A DNA stretch of 64,000 nucleotides, taken from the NCBI GenBank assembly GCA_963785125.1, contig CAWATU010000007.1, forward strand, positions 868,001-932,000. The letters run 5' to 3'. Made by a program: the position numbers and the translations under genes. Source of the stretch: QHXN01 sp963785125 (GTDB taxonomy: Bacteria; Acidobacteriota; Blastocatellia; Pyrinomonadales; Pyrinomonadaceae). Positions 43,026 to 52,542 of this stretch are shown in pieces; the stretch's first letter is position 1; each line of letters starts with the position of its first letter. The notes under the pieces are model-generated. The model made no database searches. It saw only the letters and a program-made list of their open reading frames with translations, and had not been told where the DNA came from.

Positions 43026-44285
43026 ATGTTTCAGCCAAGATTAAAGCGTGCACAAGGTGGAAATTGGGTTACTGGGGATAGATTTTGGGACCGTGAGAAA
43101 GAGCTTAAACTTTTTATTGAATATCTAAATGATGGTACGAATATCCTTTTAGTAGCTCCTAGAAGGACTGGTAAAACTAGTCTGATGCGGGAAGCTGCTA
43201 CAAGAATCGATAATCAGTACTTATGTTTGCAGGTCGATCTACAGAAATCTCACTCATCGGCTGACGCCATAGTTGAGTTGAGTAAAGCTACGCGCCCTTA
43301 TGCCCAGCTTTGGGAAAAAACTAAAGGTATTTTCAGCAACATACTCGACCAAGTTACAAGCCGGGTTGAATCTATCGAAGTTGATGAAGTGACGGTAGCA
43401 CTTCGGAGCGGTCTTAATTCCGGCAACTGGCAGGCTAAAGGCGATCGTCTCTTTGAAACTCTTGCCAGCGCCGAAAAACCGGTAGCAATATTCTTCGACG
43501 AAGTTCCTATCTTGGTTAACCGTATCCTTAAAGGTAATGACTATCTGATCACACCCGAGCGCAGACAAGAGGCAGATGCTTTTATGTCATGGCTACGTGA
43601 CAATAGCATCCGCCATAAAGGAAAGATACGGATGGTAATCACCGGCTCAATCGGGCTAGAGCCGGTTCTACGTCAGGCTGGGTTAAGCGCAACCCTAAAT
43701 ACCTTCATTCCTTTCGACCTTTCCCCATGGTCATTTGATATAGCCGCAGGTTGCATAAAGGCGCTCGCCAATGAAAGCGAGTTGGTCATTCAACAGCCTG
43801 TTGCCGAACGGATGGCCCACATGCTTGGGTACTGCATCCCTCATCACGTCGAAATGTTTTTCGAGAAGATCTATCAAGAGTGCAGACGGCGAGGCATCAA
43901 CGAAGTATCCGAAGAACTGGTTGAAGAGGTTTACACAACAGGGATGCTAAGCGTTCGTGGGCACGCTGAACTCAGTCATATGGAAGAGCGTCTTAAGATG
44001 GTGCTCGGCCCCGAACTTCATCCACTCGCGCTTGAAATCATCACAGAAACTTCATTGAGTGGCTGCCTGACATACGATGCTGCCGCAATAATAGGTCAAG
44101 ATTACATCACTGATAGCAAACAGAAGATATCAGCATTACGTGAGATCTTAAGCATCTTGGAGCACGATGGTTATTTTCGTAAAGAGCCAGACAATAACTA
44201 CGTGTTTCAGTCTAAATTGCTGAAGGACTGGTGGGCTCACCATTTCGGGTTTGGTTTTCAGGTAGCCGCCGATCGAAAGGGGTGA
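43026..44285 (+). CDS. AAA/STAND-like ATPase, first gene of two-ATPase pair
   Basis: A 419-residue soluble P-loop ATPase of the archaeal/ORC-like STAND type. GGAGGAG precedes ATG 43026. A WDREKEL box at 21-27 is followed by Walker A APRRTGKTS (44-52), Walker B VAIFFDEV (153-160) and a sensor-like TGSIGLEPVL (206-215). The C-terminal 150 residues look like helical and winged-helix modules ending in DNNYVFQSKLLKDWW. There is no membrane segment and no nuclease motif. The next gene starts three bases after the stop, so both are made from one mRNA under a strong, operator-flanked promoter. AT-rich codon use sets it apart from the chromosome left of 42,833. I infer a sensor or effector role together with its partner. 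Confidence 0.75.
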   Translation: MFQPRLKRAQGGNWVTGDRFWDREKELKLFIEYLNDGTNILLVAPRRTGKTSLMREAATRIDNQYLCLQVDLQKSHSSADAIVELSKATRPYAQLWEKTKGIFSNILDQVTSRVESIEVDEVTVALRSGLNSGNWQAKGDRLFETLASAEKPVAIFFDEVPILVNRILKGNDYLITPERRQEADAFMSWLRDNSIRHKGKIRMVITGSIGLEPVLRQAGLSATLNTFIPFDLSPWSFDIAAGCIKALANESELVIQQPVAERMAHMLGYCIPHHVEMFFEKIYQECRRRGINEVSEELVEEVYTTGMLSVRGHAELSHMEERLKMVLGPELHPLALEIITETSLSGCLTYDAAAIIGQDYITDSKQKISALREILSILEHDGYFRKEPDNNYVFQSKLLKDWWAHHFGFGFQVAADRKG

Positions 44286-44288
44286 GAT

Positions 44289-47200
44289 GTGACTTCTACA
44301 AGTATCAGATATAACCCTGGCTTTCGCAGTGACGAAGAGTTAATAGAATCCTTCGTAGTGCGCCTTCATGACCTTGAGGTGATTCTAGAAGCATTAAAAG
44401 ATAATTCTGAACCGCCTAATCGCCACATTCTTATAGTTGGACCACGCGGCGTTGGGAAAACCACACTCGTTCGTCGGGTAGCCGCCGAAATTCGAACCTC
44501 GGCTGAACTCGCGGCTCAATGGTACCCGCTGATTTTCGCTGAAGAATCCTATGAGGTTAGCAGTCCAGGCGAGTTATGGTTGCTAGCCCTCTTTCATTTA
44601 GCTAATCAAACCCAAAGCGGCCGTTGGCTCCGTGCCTATGAAGATTTGAAAAAAGAACTAGATGAGACACGGTTGCGTGAACGAGCACTAGCACAGTTAT
44701 TAGATTTCGCTGACGAGCAAGGCAAACGCATTCTTCTAATAATAGAAAATTTGAACATGCTTGTCGGGGACCAGCTTGATAAGGATGCCGCTTGGGACTT
44801 GAGACATACGCTCTTAAATGAGCCGCGCCTGATGTTAATCGGAAGTGCGACAACGCGCTTTGAGGCAATTGAAAATGTAGAACACGCGCTGTATGAAATA
44901 TTTCTAATTCATGAGTTGCCTCCTCTTAGCGAGCCCGAGTGTAAGACCCTGTGGGAGAGTTTTACAGGCGAAGAACAGCCGGACGAACGCATACGTCCCA
45001 TCCAGATTCTAACTGGCGGCAATCCGCGGCTTATAAGTGTCCTCGCCACTTTCGCAAGGGATACTTCTTTCAGAGAGTTGATGGATAACCTTATTCAACT
45101 TATTGATGATCACACTGAATATTTTAAAAGCCAGCTTGACGGGCTCAGCCCGATAGAACGAAAGGTGTTCGTCGCACTATTAGACCTGTGGGACCCATCA
45201 GCTGCCCAGAAAATCGCCAGAGCCGCTCGAATGGACGTGAATACCACAAGCTCACTGCTCGGTAGGTTAGCCAAGCGGGGGGCAGTGACCGTATTACCAA
45301 AAGGACGAAAAAAATATTATCAAGCCGCAGAACGCTTATATAACATTTACTATTTGATGCGTCGCCGGGGGCATCCGTCACAACGCGTCCACGCTGTGGT
45401 CGCCTTTATGGTTCAATTTTATGAAGGAGATCAATTAATACGTACTACTACCAAGTTGGCTGAGGAAGCATGCCAGTTGGCACCAGAGCGCCGACAAGAT
45501 CACTACTGGGCTTATGAAGATATAATCAATTCTGCTCCTAAGAGGTACCGCACGCGAATAATCAGAGCCACCCCAAAAGAATTCTTCTCCACGCCAGACA
45601 TACCAGAAAATGTGCGGCATCTTGCTAAGACCGGCGAGGCTGGCACTGATCGAGAAATGACAGGAGCTGAATTCTGGATATCCCGTGGCGATGAGTTACG
45701 AAAGGATATTGGCAGAATTCAAGAAGCTGAGAATGCGTATCGTAAGGCGCTTGAAATTGATGAACGTAATCGTGATGCATGGTACGGCCTAGGGAGCGTT
45801 TACGATAGTCTCGATCGTTTCGAGGAAGCTGAGCAAGCACTTCGTAAGGCTGTAGAACTTGATCCGGATTCTCCGTTTGCGAACTTAAGACTCGGATTGC
45901 TGCTGCAGTATAGATTGAAGCGTATCGATGACGCTAAGAATACGTATATTCATCTCACAGAACTGCACCCCCAAGAGAGTCTACCGTGGACATCCCTCGG
46001 AAACTTATATGCTAAAGAACTAAATGACTATGAATCCGCAGAGCATGCACTACGCAAAGCTGTAAAGATAGATCCGAAATCCGAATTCCCTTTGCTAATG
46101 CTTGGAGATTTTTTAAGTAAATGCTTGAAAAACTATGAAGAGGCGGAACAGGTTTACAAAAAAGCGCTTGAACTTAACCCAGAGCGTGCTGACGCGTGGG
46201 CACATCTCGCGGACTTTTACTTAGATCTCGATAAGTTCGAAGAAGTTGAGAGAGCGGCTCGTAAAGCAATTGAATTAGATCCGAATATTGATGATGCTTG
46301 GGCCTCCCTTGGAATGGCCATCCACATGAGTCGCAGGAATTATGAGGAAGCCGAGCAAGTTTTTCGTAAGCTGACAGAGCTTACACCGGATTCTGGATGG
46401 GCGTGGGCCCAACTTGGCCATCTCTTGGCTGCTCATCTTGACCAGAGACAGGGGGCAGAGGCAGCTCTGCGTAAAGCAATCGAGCTTTCTCCCGAAGAAG
46501 AGTTGGGGTGGGAAAACCTAGGCGTACTGTTAGCAGGAGAAAAGCAGTACGAAGAGGCCGAACTGGTGCTGCGTAAGGCTGTTGAAGTTGCACCCGAGTC
46601 AGATTCGGCGTGGGAGACTCTCGGCACCTTTCTTACGTATGACGTATATCGTCCTGACGAGGCAGAGCAGGCTCTTCTTAAGGCTATTGAGCTTACTCCG
46701 AGCTCAGAATCTGCATGGCGCATTCTCGTAGACCTGTATGAGCGCTTGAGTGAGCACGATAAAGCGGAGCAGGTGTACCGCCGATGGATTCAAGCGCAAC
46801 CGGGTTCTTATCTGGCGTGGGGGGGGTTCGGACACTTTCTGGATATGACTTTGGAACGTTATAGAGAGGCAGAAGCAGCCTACCGGAAAGCAATAGAACT
46901 CAAGCCTGATGTTTCTTGGATATGGTCGCACCTTGGGCGGCTCTTATACATAGGATTAGATCAACCGGTAGAAGCAGCGCAAGCTTTCAAAAAATCCATA
47001 GAGTTAGACGCAGAAGTACACTGGAATAGGATTGAGTATGGCCTCTTCCTCGAACACTCAGGGAGATATAAAGAAGCCGAGCAATCCTTCCGAAAGGCGA
47101 TAGAAATCAAGTCCGATGCTGGCCGGGCATGGCTGTGCCTCGGTCAGCTTCTATCTGAACGATTAGAAAATGACTCTGAGGCAGAAGTAGCTTTACGTAA

Positions 47201-47774
47201 AGCCATCGAGTTCGGTGAAACTCAAGGTTGGCTTGATCTCATAACGCTTCACCTGACCCGGCTAAATGACCCTAGGGCTGCTTTTGAGTATGCAGAGCAG
47301 TTCATAAAGGAATCAGGGGCTTCGCCTTATAATCTCAATGTTCTCGCATGGCTCTTTTACGAATCTGGAAAAGGAGAGTACCTCCAACAAGCAGAAGAGT
47401 GGGCTCGAGCAGCGGTAGACATTGAACCAATAGTGAGGCCAGAGATCGCGCACACATTAATAACTATTCTCGGCGCTCAAAGTAAATGGCAAGAGGCACT
47501 GAAGCAGTTGCCTTCGCTCTTAGACACAACCGTTACAGAAGAGAACGCCATAGCTGATGCAACTGATGTGACTATTTCCTTGGCCGCGGCTGGATTTGCA
47601 AAAGAGTGCCTAGAATTAGTTATAAATTCAGCGGGTGCTGCCGCACTGGAACCGCTCTCAGCGGGATTACGCCTGTTCATAGGTGAGCCAGAATATACTG
47701 CTAAGGAGATTTACGAAGTAGGTAAAGACGTGGCTGATCAAATCCGAAAGCGACAAAATAAGAATGTTGAGTGA
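44289..47774 (+). CDS. STAND-like ATPase with long C-terminal TPR array
   Basis: A 1161-residue protein starting at GTG 44289, three bases after the first ATPase, with AAAGGGG upstream. The P-loop domain has Walker A GPRGVGKTT (51-59) and Walker B RILLIIENL (147-155, Glu where Asp is usual), then GSATTRF as sensor. A winged-helix-like segment lies around 290-350 (IERKVFVALLDLWDPSAAQKIAR). From about residue 455 to 1100 there are some seventeen TPR motifs of 34-37 residues (EEAEQALRKAVELDPDS and variants). The architecture, ATPase plus superhelical repeat sensor, is that of STAND immune and signalling proteins. No effector domain is recognisable at either end, so the partner ATPase may provide output. 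Confidence 0.78.
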   Translation: MTSTSIRYNPGFRSDEELIESFVVRLHDLEVILEALKDNSEPPNRHILIVGPRGVGKTTLVRRVAAEIRTSAELAAQWYPLIFAEESYEVSSPGELWLLALFHLANQTQSGRWLRAYEDLKKELDETRLRERALAQLLDFADEQGKRILLIIENLNMLVGDQLDKDAAWDLRHTLLNEPRLMLIGSATTRFEAIENVEHALYEIFLIHELPPLSEPECKTLWESFTGEEQPDERIRPIQILTGGNPRLISVLATFARDTSFRELMDNLIQLIDDHTEYFKSQLDGLSPIERKVFVALLDLWDPSAAQKIARAARMDVNTTSSLLGRLAKRGAVTVLPKGRKKYYQAAERLYNIYYLMRRRGHPSQRVHAVVAFMVQFYEGDQLIRTTTKLAEEACQLAPERRQDHYWAYEDIINSAPKRYRTRIIRATPKEFFSTPDIPENVRHLAKTGEAGTDREMTGAEFWISRGDELRKDIGRIQEAENAYRKALEIDERNRDAWYGLGSVYDSLDRFEEAEQALRKAVELDPDSPFANLRLGLLLQYRLKRIDDAKNTYIHLTELHPQESLPWTSLGNLYAKELNDYESAEHALRKAVKIDPKSEFPLLMLGDFLSKCLKNYEEAEQVYKKALELNPERADAWAHLADFYLDLDKFEEVERAARKAIELDPNIDDAWASLGMAIHMSRRNYEEAEQVFRKLTELTPDSGWAWAQLGHLLAAHLDQRQGAEAALRKAIELSPEEELGWENLGVLLAGEKQYEEAELVLRKAVEVAPESDSAWETLGTFLTYDVYRPDEAEQALLKAIELTPSSESAWRILVDLYERLSEHDKAEQVYRRWIQAQPGSYLAWGGFGHFLDMTLERYREAEAAYRKAIELKPDVSWIWSHLGRLLYIGLDQPVEAAQAFKKSIELDAEVHWNRIEYGLFLEHSGRYKEAEQSFRKAIEIKSDAGRAWLCLGQLLSERLENDSEAEVALRKAIEFGETQGWLDLITLHLTRLNDPRAAFEYAEQFIKESGASPYNLNVLAWLFYESGKGEYLQQAEEWARAAVDIEPIVRPEIAHTLITILGAQSKWQEALKQLPSLLDTTVTEENAIADATDVTISLAAAGFAKECLELVINSAGAAALEPLSAGLRLFIGEPEYTAKEIYEVGKDVADQIRKRQNKNVE

Positions 47775-47820
47775 GGAACCTGACCTCAATGTGCCATCAA
47801 GGCTGAAAATTTTCTAGCTC

Positions 47821-49741
47821 TTACACCGAGAATCCAACCATTCGCTCCTGCGAGTGCGGTTGTGCCCTAACGGCATGCTCAAATGCATTCTGGTCACCAA
47901 CGAAGACGACCTGTTCAATTCCACGAGTGAGCGCCGTATAGATCAGAGTTCGGTCGAGAATGCGACTTTTCACTAGGGGGATTATTACTCGCCGGAATTG
48001 GCTACCCTGCGCCTTATGTACGGTGATCGCGTAAGCTAGGTCAATATGGCTGAGGTCTTCCTTCGGGATCTCATACTTAGCTCCCTCGAAATCACATATC
48101 ACATGACATGAAGGGCGATCGGTGCCGGTTTCACAGCCACTTTTTATTGATTCAATTTTTCCGAGGGAGCCGTTCCACAATTCTTTCCCGTAATCGTTCA
48201 CTAAATGAATGACTGGGTCGCCTTATACCCGTGAACCCAGCTAGTTCTGGCACGATGCCATGCCGTACGTAGTGGGCGATTTGAGGGATACCGCTGGACA
48301 GGGCTTGGCGATGAACTTGGGCGAATTCTATCCGGGGAACCTTGTGGCTTTTTGCGAGTATGTGAAACACAAGACCGAACCCGATCGGCGGCAACTGAAA
48401 TGGGTCACCGACGAGGAGAAGGCGAGACTGTTCCGGAAGCGCGCGGACAATGCTGTACATTAAGGGCAGATCGAGCATCGACGACTCATCAATGATGACA
48501 TAAGGCGAACTGTGAGGGTCTATCTTCCCGGTGTCCACAGCGTGCAGGAACTTGGCGATGGTAGAGGACTCACGTCCGGTAGCTTCGCGCATGCGCTGTG
48601 CTGCCCGCCCGCTCAAGGCCATCTGAACAACAGTCGTACCGATCACCTCACAAACCTCGTGGATGATCCTGAGTACCGTAGTCTTGCCAACACCGGCCCC
48701 CCCAGTGATGATGCTTAACGGCTCCTTAAGAGCCATCTCTACTGCTGCTCTTTGTTCCGGCGTGAGCCCGATGCCGTGATCCTTCCTGAACTTCTCTACA
48801 GCCCCGGCGATAATAGTTTGTATACTCGTCGAGAAGAGAGAGGGCTGTAACTTGAACCCGCCGGATATCATGCTTCTAAACCTGTCCGCAACGACCTTTT
48901 CCATTGCGGCGGCTCCTAAAGGTTGGTAACCATCCAGGCAAGGGACTACTGCATATTCTTCAACTGCGCGTCGTAAAGCCTCTTCCACTACGGCTCCACG
49001 CTCGATTTTAAGGACACCGGAGATAGCATCGGCGAGTATCTCTTTCGGTGTTACGGTGTGCTTAGCGTCAAGCCTGCGATATAAGCAGGACTCGACTGCC
49101 GCCACAGTCCGCCGCCCGTCGCATGCGGAGACATCGAGTGCTCGGGCCACCGCATCCACCTTCTCCCAACTCGCGAATGCGAGCATGCGGTAGGGGTTCT
49201 CCTGTAATTTCTGAATGGTATTGTCGAACCAGATGCTGCGCACCTTGTTAGCCAAGCGCACGTCGAAACCGTAGTGACTTAGGAAAGCAATGATTTCGGC
49301 TTCCCCCGCAGCTTTCTCCCATGCCTCTGCTAATCTGCTCGCGCTGATATCAGTTAGCACCAGCGAAAGCCTGGTCACATCTTTCTCCGCAAGAATCGTA
49401 TACAGTTCTTCGCCGAATATATCCCAGAGCCGCTCCGCCTTCTTCAACCCGATGCCTGTTCCCTTAAAGCCGGGGTGTCGGACTAGATAATCGATGATAA
49501 GTCTCCCCGAAGGTTTTTCGAGAAGGCTTTGTTCAACGTGTATTTGTCTGCCGTATTTCGGATGGTGTTTTACCGAGCCTTCAAGAGTCCATACTTCCCC
49601 TTCGACTGGTGCCCGAAAAATTCTATTGTAGTCTGCTATGAACCGGTACCTGTTGCCGCCCGCGTCCGTGCCTGAAAAAATCGCCCCGCCTATCGGCCCG
49701 GGGTAAACTTTCGAGACACAAATAGTCATCCGCAGGGTCAC
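47821..49741 (-). pseudogene. RecD-like (RecD2-type) helicase, broken by internal deletion and frame change
   Basis: The upstream piece (49741 to about 48230) has OB-like N-terminal sequence, helix-hairpin-helix-like GFKGTGIGLKKAERLWD, Walker A GGAGVGKTT, Walker B VIIDESSMLD and motif III GDPFQLPPIG. The downstream piece in another frame (about 48222-47821) begins with GDPVIHLVNDYGKELWNG, SH3-like sequence, and ends with YAITVHKAQGSQF and YTALTRGIEQVV, the last superfamily 1 motifs. Roughly 100-150 residues normally lying between these parts are absent and a TAA precedes the second piece. The helicase is therefore probably inactive. Its start overlaps the preceding coiled-coil gene by four bases, so it was once part of the recombinase operon. 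Confidence 0.75.
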
Positions 49742-50190
49742 GGGATTATTCTTCGCCCGGCTTTAACTACTTCGTCCTCTAAGACTCGGTAGTACTCTAA
49801 CTTCCGTTCCGAAGCTGCCAAGCGTTGCCGGAGTTCTTGCGTCTCCGCCTGTGAAGCGGCGAGTTGCTGTTCTAGCTGAAGGATACGGCGATCGCGTAGA
49901 TTGAGTAGCCCTTGATAATGGGTTAAAGGACCATTTTCGTCGGTGATATCGGGTGGAGGTGTGCCAAGGAATTCGTGCAGTAGCTGTTTAATGCCCTTGT
50001 TGGTGTAAAAGGCGTTGCGGAGCACCCCGCTGGCTTCGGAAATAGCTGTGATGTTCGCCCGCCCACCCTCCATCGGGATACTCTGATCTGACTCCCTAAG
50101 GCCTTCCAAGTACGTGCGAACTTTGGCCAAATTTACTTCGCCACGCTCTGGCCCAGACAAGTCCCTCGTATTCTTAAATGATTGGCTCAC
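49738..50190 (-). CDS. Small coiled-coil protein of the recombinase operon (TnpC/DUF6262-like)
   Basis: 150 residues. The N-terminal half looks like a small helical DNA-binding segment (ANITAISEASGVLRNAFYTNKGIKQLL). Residues about 90-140 form a coiled coil (LEQQLAASQAETQELRQRL). Proteins of this build accompany Tn554-type recombinases as the accessory factor TnpC (DUF6262). The family assignment rests on size, order and coiled coil. It overlaps the helicase start by four bases and lies 43 bases after the next small gene. Confidence 0.55.
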   Translation of the reverse strand: MSQSFKNTRDLSGPERGEVNLAKVRTYLEGLRESDQSIPMEGGRANITAISEASGVLRNAFYTNKGIKQLLHEFLGTPPPDITDENGPLTHYQGLLNLRDRRILQLEQQLAASQAETQELRQRLAASERKLEYYRVLEDEVVKAGRRIIP

Positions 50191-50233
50191 TTGCAGACAT
50201 GCACCTCCTCGAGATTAAGCGTACCTTCGCTTT

Positions 50234-50692
50234 TCAAATATGCCTTGACCTCTTGACCTCCTCCTGCAGTTCACGTATGCGCCGATCTTTTTCGTAATTT
50301 TCTGCGTCCAGTTGGTTAATATTCCGAGCTAGTAGCAAAACCTGTTCTTTCAGTTCGCTTATCTGCTCTTCCTTAGATTTTTCAGGTGGTGGCCTTTTCT
50401 TTGGCTTGACCTTCAGTGACCTGAATCTCTCCACGACATCAGGGAATCGGTATTCCCCTGCACGCGGATCTCCTTTCTTAAACCGAGACAGGGGGGTGTC
50501 TTTACTAACTTCGGCCTCCGCAGCCAGATTCCTCACAGTCAACGCTGAGCCGGCGGGGAATTGTGTTAATTGATTTTTCTCGAAGCGATCCAAAGCGCCG
50601 AGCAGCTTCAGGCGCGTGTTATCGGCAGACACCGCCCTCTGTTCAAGCAGCGCCTTGAAGTGAGGGTCTTTCTGGGCATTCTGTTCATTCAT
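50234..50692 (-). CDS. Second small coiled-coil protein of the recombinase operon (TnpC/DUF6262-like)
   Basis: 152 residues: N-terminal helix-turn-helix-like part (TVRNLAAEAEVSKDTPLSRF, residues about 52-71), a basic Lys/Pro-rich linker (KVKPKKRPPPEKSKEE) and a C-terminal coiled coil (ISELKEQVLLLARNINQLDAENYEKD). It overlaps the end of the 615-residue recombinase gene by eight bases. The layout is similar to the neighbouring 150-residue protein, suggesting that the two arose by duplication or act as partners guiding the recombinases. Confidence 0.55.
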   Translation of the reverse strand: MNEQNAQKDPHFKALLEQRAVSADNTRLKLLGALDRFEKNQLTQFPAGSALTVRNLAAEAEVSKDTPLSRFKKGDPRAGEYRFPDVVERFRSLKVKPKKRPPPEKSKEEQISELKEQVLLLARNINQLDAENYEKDRRIRELQEEVKRSRHI

Positions 50693-52532
50693 CGAATGTT
50701 TTTAGCACCCGACGAACCTTCACCATTTCGAGTAAGTAAAATGCTCCGACGGGCCCGTTTTTCTCCGCCTCGCTGAGCTTCTCGAAAAGGAGAGTCAATG
50801 TTGCTAACTTCTCGCGATAATACGGCGCGTGTTCAGGAAGAATATAACTATTGGCGCAGTCAAATGGGTTACACCGATTAGCGATCGGGTGCTCGCCCTT
50901 TGTGCAGAGAGCCTGATCCTTTTGGAAAACGCAGAAGGTAAATTCTCCGCAAGGGAAAACGACGGAGCCGCCATCATGCAGGCTGTCAATCATCCTTCTG
51001 CGAAATTCCGCACCGGCTTTACCGCGGAAGGTTCGCGGCAGTCGCCCCTCCGTGATACGGCGATTTAACTCATACGTCCATCTCCTACCCCCACTCCCTC
51101 CAACCGTTTGGGTACAGATCTTCTCCATCGCCTCAACGGATAAAAGAAGTCTTTCGGCCTCCAAGTCCTCGATCAAATTGGCATCCATGCCGATATACCA
51201 GTCCGTCATGTAGAGGGACCAGTGCTTGAGATGATCTTTTAGAGCGAGAACGGGAGTGGTCGAATACCGGATGATGTTCCGGGCGAAGCTCCTGCGGAGT
51301 TGATGCGGATGAATGCTATCGTCCAAGCCATGGTAGGCGCAGAAATCTTTTACATCATTGCGCATCTTCTGTCCCGTGATGCATTTAATCGTCGTGCGAG
51401 ACTTCCCACGCGCTACTATGCCGAAGTGCTGAAACGCTAAGAACAGATGGTGAACTTTGGTGCCGACATCCAGTAACTCCCCCATCCGCTCCAACATTGA
51501 GACAGCATTCGCCGCCAGTCTTCCACACATCCAAGACCGGGGGGAGCCGGAATTTTTCTTCTGAGTCTTAAACAGTAATGAATCTATCCAGTAGAAAGTT
51601 CCGTGATTTGGGTCCGGTTGCTGCCGAACGCACCCGCGCCTCATCGCGAGGAGTTCAGATAACCTCATCCCTGTGCAGAAGGCGATGATAATGAAGCAGG
51701 CGGTGCGTAATCTGATTAGAGCTGAGTTGAGTTCCGTGCCGGCGCAGAAGTCTTCTCGTTTTGAAAAGAAGTGCTGTTCAACGTACCGGGATTTTACGTC
51801 ACTTCCTTTGAACTTGCTGAAATCGACGCCCATACTGAAACAGTTATATGCCTCCAGACACTCGAGGATGCATGGTGCCTGATTCTGTGCGTAGTCGAGT
51901 GCCGTATTTATTAGGGACTTTAACTCGCCATCGGGTATGGCTCGCGTGCTAACTCTCGCCTTATCGGTACAGCCTGCAACTTCCGTAGGGCTCACCTGCC
52001 CTGTCGGCCTGCACCGAAGATGATCACCCAAACAGTCCTTGTAGTCGTAGAGCTTGTTGAGCACCTGGAGATAGCGTGACAGTGTGCGAGGATTTAACCG
52101 CTTGCCGTTGCGGCCCGGGCTTTCCCTGAGACGAGTTATATAGCTCTCCATGTCGGATTCCAAGACGTCTTGGAATCGGTAAATAGGCAGCGACCGTTCA
52201 CTTAAAAATATGACGAAATGTTTTAGCCGACCGATAGTACGCACCACGGTGAGACACTTATGCACTACCGGTTGGAAGAGCATCGCGTAAGCGAGTTGTT
52301 TAAGTGACAGGAGTATCGTTGCGTATGTGGGATCGAAAGAATCCATTTCGGCCGTGATTTGGAACTTCCAGTCGATGCATATTTCCGTAGCCGACAATGA
52401 AGCATCCCCAATTTCGGCGGAGAAGTCCCACTTACGGTCGGAAAAGATGGATAACGATGACACTCTCTTGTCTTCCACGAGAAGTCGAGGTTTATAGACC
52501 TCCACGGCATGAACTGATTCTCCAGCTCCCAT
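50685..52532 (-). CDS. Tyrosine recombinase, third of a trio
   Basis: A 615-residue integrase-type recombinase. The catalytic domain shows the first Arg in FCTGMRLSELL, the HxxR box in HPHQLRRSFAR, and the final His/Tyr region in LKHWSLYMTDWYIG. A Cys cluster near the C-terminus (CTKGEHPIANRCNPFDCANS) resembles the metal-binding tails of large Tn554-type recombinases. An N-terminal core-binding domain precedes (RLRESPGRNGKRLNPRTLSRYL). It starts ten bases after the restored stop of the second recombinase. It would cut and rejoin DNA at the attachment site together with its two partners. Confidence 0.85.
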   Translation of the reverse strand: MGAGESVHAVEVYKPRLLVEDKRVSSLSIFSDRKWDFSAEIGDASLSATEICIDWKFQITAEMDSFDPTYATILLSLKQLAYAMLFQPVVHKCLTVVRTIGRLKHFVIFLSERSLPIYRFQDVLESDMESYITRLRESPGRNGKRLNPRTLSRYLQVLNKLYDYKDCLGDHLRCRPTGQVSPTEVAGCTDKARVSTRAIPDGELKSLINTALDYAQNQAPCILECLEAYNCFSMGVDFSKFKGSDVKSRYVEQHFFSKREDFCAGTELNSALIRLRTACFIIIAFCTGMRLSELLAMRRGCVRQQPDPNHGTFYWIDSLLFKTQKKNSGSPRSWMCGRLAANAVSMLERMGELLDVGTKVHHLFLAFQHFGIVARGKSRTTIKCITGQKMRNDVKDFCAYHGLDDSIHPHQLRRSFARNIIRYSTTPVLALKDHLKHWSLYMTDWYIGMDANLIEDLEAERLLLSVEAMEKICTQTVGGSGGRRWTYELNRRITEGRLPRTFRGKAGAEFRRRMIDSLHDGGSVVFPCGEFTFCVFQKDQALCTKGEHPIANRCNPFDCANSYILPEHAPYYREKLATLTLLFEKLSEAEKNGPVGAFYLLEMVKVRRVLKTFDE

Positions 52533-52542
52533 TCTTCATCTC

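Noticed and set aside
43026..47774. Assignment to a named anti-phage system such as Avs
   Set aside because: Avs proteins carry effector, STAND and repeat domains in one chain; here no effector domain is visible and two separate ATPases are encoded, so I give no name.
47821..48201. Independent small gene encoding a 126-residue protein
   Set aside because: Its sequence is the C-terminal part of the RecD-like helicase next to it, so it is a fragment of a broken gene.
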